64,000 nt of DNA, taken from positions 558,001-622,000 of the forward strand of contig NZ_JAEIOT010000007.1 in NCBI RefSeq assembly GCF_016342275.1, given 5' to 3'. The notes beneath the pieces are model-generated. The model did not search any database and had not been told where the DNA came from. It was given only the letters and a program-made list of their open reading frames with translations. This stretch comes from Corynebacterium marambiense (GTDB lineage: Bacteria > Actinomycetota > Actinomycetes > Mycobacteriales > Mycobacteriaceae). Positions within the stretch are counted from its first letter, which is position 1, and each line of letters opens with the position of its first letter. Positions 61,817 through 64,000 of the stretch are shown piece after piece. Made by a program: the position numbers and the translations under genes.

Positions 61817-61822
61817 AATGTA
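61817..61822 (-). promoter_or_regulatory. Leaderless -10 (TACATT) of the Rv2175c-like gene
   Basis: On the minus strand TACATT is followed by exactly 7 bases and the GTG start; no ribosome-binding site. On the other side of this gap, CATACT (61944-61949) lies 6 bases before the kinase ATG, a weaker version of the same pattern. Confidence 0.5.
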
Positions 61823-61955
61823 GCGCGTCGGATCTCCGCCCGCGGCGCGGGCGGGCGGGGCGCCTGCTGTAACTCCGCGAATGACGGGCGACGTCCCCGA
61901 CCGTTGCCGTATCTGTCGGCTGGAACCGAAGGCCTGCATCGACCATACTGGGGCC

Positions 61956-64000
61956 ATGACACAGCTGGACATCGGCGAGGTCCTCGAGGGCCGGTACCGA
62001 ATCGATACTCCGATAGCCCGAGGTGGCATGTCCACCGTCTACCGGTGTGTGGATTTGCGCCTCGGGCGGAGCGTGGCCGCAAAGGTCATGGACGAGCGCT
62101 ACGCCGGAGACCGGGTCTTCCGGAACCGCTTCCGGAGGGAGGCCCGCTCCATGGCCCAGCTGTCCGACCCGTGTCTCGTCAACGTCTACGACACCAGCGC
62201 CGACGGCGGCCACGTGTTCCTCATCATGGAGCTCATCACCGGAGGGACCCTCCGCGAGCTCCTCGCCGAGCGCGGCCCCATGCCCCCGCACGCGGCAACC
62301 GCGGTGATGCGCAGTGTTCTCACCGGACTCTCGGTCGCCCACGGTGCGGGTATGGTGCACCGAGACATCAAACCGGATAATATCCTGATCAACGCCGACG
62401 GCCAGGTGAAACTCGCTGATTTCGGGTTGGTCCGTGCTGCGGCCGCGTCCCCCGCCACGGGCGACAAGATCATCGGCACCGCAAGCTATCTGTCACCGGA
62501 GCAGGTCGAAAATGCCGAGATCGGCCCTGCCAGTGACGTCTACTCCGCGGGCATCGTCCTGTTCGAGTTACTGACCGGGCAGACCCCCTTCACTGGGGAG
62601 GACGACACAGCTCGAGCCTACGCCCGGCTCACCGAGGACGTCCCCCCGCCGAGTTCCCGGATAGATGGGGTCCCGCGACTGTTCGATGAATTGGTCGCGA
62701 CCGCCACCTCCCGTAGCCCTGCGGACCGTTTCTCCGACGCCGGCGAGTTCCTCGAGGCACTCGAGGACGTCGCCGCGGAGCTCGGGCTCGCTGCTTTCCG
62801 GGTACCCGCCCCACAGAACTCGGCGGCCCACCGGGCCACGGGTTTCATCGACATGCCCACGGACATGTTCACCGGAGCTATTTCAACGCCCGGGGATCCG
62901 GAGGCCACGGTGGTCACCGAACGTCCCGACGCCGGTGCGGAGACGACACAGCTACCGCCACTGGATTCACCGTCGGACGAGACGCGGATGTTGCCACAGG
63001 TCCCGGAACCGCATCCGGAGCCCGGTGAGACCGCTTTTCTACCGCACCAGGACAGTCCTACCGCCGTGGCCCCGGGGGCTCCGGCGGTACCTGTCCAGTT
63101 CCCTCCCCCGGTGCCTGCTGTGGATGATCCACTCTTCACGAACCGGGAGCCGACCCACGGGGATCGTGTCCACTTCCGACCCGCCGTTACCAGTGGGTCG
63201 AAGCTCGGGCTTCTCGCCTGGTTGTCGGTCGTGGCAATCGCCACCATCGCGATCGCGGTGGGAGCCTGGTGGTACGGTTCCGGCCGGTACGGTGAGGTTC
63301 CGCAGGTCCTCGGCATGGATCCCGCGACGGCGACGGCGACGGTCACCGAAGCCGGATTCGAACCCGTGTCCCGCAGCGTCTACGACGACACCGTCCCTTT
63401 CGATCAGGTGGTCGGGACTGATCCTCCGGGTGCGCAACGCGTTCCCCGGGGTGAGCCGGTCTCGGTTTTGGTCTCGTTGGGTGCTCCGACGGTACCGGCG
63501 CTTCCGACTGACCATGATGCCGGGCGATTCAGAGCGGCGCTCACCGAACGAACACTCAACTGGGGCGACGGCGAGGCCGTCTACTCCGATGATGTGCCCG
63601 CCGGTGGTGTCGTCACCACCGAGCCTCCGTCGGGAGCGACCGTGTCGGTCGATGGAACCGTCACGGTCCATCTCAGCAAGGGGCCGGCTCCGGTCAAGGT
63701 ACCCAGGATCAGCGGAATGCCCGGCGGCGAGGCGAGGGCGGCACTGGAAAGAGCCGGATTCGCGGTAGCCGCGACGGACGAGGAATTCAGTCCGGAGGTG
63801 GATGAAGGTGACGCCATCGCGACGGATCCTCCTGCCGGAAGTACGCTGAAGCGCGGATCCGAGGTCACCCTCATCGTCTCCAACGCGCTGACGGTACCCG
63901 ACGTCGTCGGGTTGTCCGAGGACGAAGCTCTCGGTGAACTCTCGGCGGCCGGGTTCTCGGTGGGCGAGGTGACCCGTTCGGACCTGGTGGGCGCAACCGC
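61956..64000 (+). CDS. pknL: PASTA-domain Ser/Thr protein kinase (PknL-like), 3' end outside the window
   Basis: The ATG at 61956 starts a frame open to the end (681+ residues). The kinase domain (1-~275) has the glycine loop IARGGMSTV (20-28), catalytic K43 (VAAKVM), HRDIKPDN with D137, DFG at 155-157 and GTASYLSPE in the activation segment. A disordered Pro/Thr/Asp linker follows, then one membrane helix (~residues 416-436, LGLLAWLSVVAIATIAIAVGA), then extracellular PASTA repeats from ~443 (VPQVLGMDPATATATVTEAGFE; VPRISGMPGGEARAAL; VPDVVGLSEDEAL), the third still incomplete at the window edge. PASTA domains bind cell-wall fragments. In this order PknL works with the adjacent Rv2175c-type protein. 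Confidence 0.93.
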   Translation, partial: MTQLDIGEVLEGRYRIDTPIARGGMSTVYRCVDLRLGRSVAAKVMDERYAGDRVFRNRFRREARSMAQLSDPCLVNVYDTSADGGHVFLIMELITGGTLRELLAERGPMPPHAATAVMRSVLTGLSVAHGAGMVHRDIKPDNILINADGQVKLADFGLVRAAAASPATGDKIIGTASYLSPEQVENAEIGPASDVYSAGIVLFELLTGQTPFTGEDDTARAYARLTEDVPPPSSRIDGVPRLFDELVATATSRSPADRFSDAGEFLEALEDVAAELGLAAFRVPAPQNSAAHRATGFIDMPTDMFTGAISTPGDPEATVVTERPDAGAETTQLPPLDSPSDETRMLPQVPEPHPEPGETAFLPHQDSPTAVAPGAPAVPVQFPPPVPAVDDPLFTNREPTHGDRVHFRPAVTSGSKLGLLAWLSVVAIATIAIAVGAWWYGSGRYGEVPQVLGMDPATATATVTEAGFEPVSRSVYDDTVPFDQVVGTDPPGAQRVPRGEPVSVLVSLGAPTVPALPTDHDAGRFRAALTERTLNWGDGEAVYSDDVPAGGVVTTEPPSGATVSVDGTVTVHLSKGPAPVKVPRISGMPGGEARAALERAGFAVAATDEEFSPEVDEGDAIATDPPAGSTLKRGSEVTLIVSNALTVPDVVGLSEDEALGELSAAGFSVGEVTRSDLVGAT

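Overview
This is GC-rich chromosomal DNA from a mycolic-acid actinobacterium, most probably a high-GC Corynebacterium. The evidence is the gene order around a complete actinobacterial division/cell-wall (dcw) cluster without ftsA, a Wag31/DivIVA gene, SepF, an MptA-type mannosyltransferase for lipomannan, an Rv2175c/PknL-like pair, an MTB12-like lipoprotein, and many leaderless promoters of the TANNNT-(N6-8)-start type. No rRNA, tRNA, insertion sequence, phage gene or CRISPR array was seen.

Left part (1-9.6 kb): the end of a small-alarmone-synthetase-like gene, a 42-codon orphan ORF that could be a small envelope peptide, an S4 RNA-binding protein, a YigZ-family protein, treZ (trehalose synthesis), a DHA2-type drug/H+ antiporter, ilvA (threonine deaminase) and a large secreted choice-of-anchor-like protein.

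Accessory block (9.56-19.43 kb): two divergent transcription units. Leftward is a pair of full-size ABC transporters of exporter fold (the YbtPQ/IrtAB arrangement), the first of which is broken by two one-base losses in C/G runs. Rightward is a CPYC flavoprotein related to thioredoxin reductase but with an eroded pyridine-nucleotide site, followed by a Tat-exported SBP_bac_5 lipoprotein, two permeases and a fused double ATPase. I read this as an uptake and redox module for a peptide-like or metal-chelating ligand. The ligand is unknown, and the combination is the most system-like novelty in the window.

Housekeeping stretch (19.4-36.4 kb): dnaE, rarD, the lspA-rluD-membrane-protein unit, two lipoproteins, ansA, a TM2 protein, dinB (leaderless, with an SOS-like box), ileS under a translational T-box riboswitch, a small membrane protein and wag31.

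Division cluster (36.4-55.6 kb, all leftward): mraZ-rsmH-ftsL-ftsI-murE-murF-mraY-murD-ftsW-murG-murC-ftsQ-ftsZ-pgeF-yggS-sepF-yggT-wag31. Many junctions overlap by 4 bp, which implies translational coupling. The mraZ promoter is embedded in four 10-bp-phased MraZ repeats, and a second inverted cluster of such repeats lies about 0.25 kb upstream. GACAC (WhiA-type) motifs lie at both the mraZ and ftsZ upstream regions.

Right part (55.9-64 kb): a DUF3040 protein, a SAV_6107-type HEPN protein and a GNAT acetyltransferase diverging from a strong SOS box, metF and idsA diverging around a split TAGAC/GTCTA inverted repeat, mptA, an Rv2175c-like DNA-binding protein, and the start of a PASTA-domain Ser/Thr kinase (pknL-like) that runs off the window.
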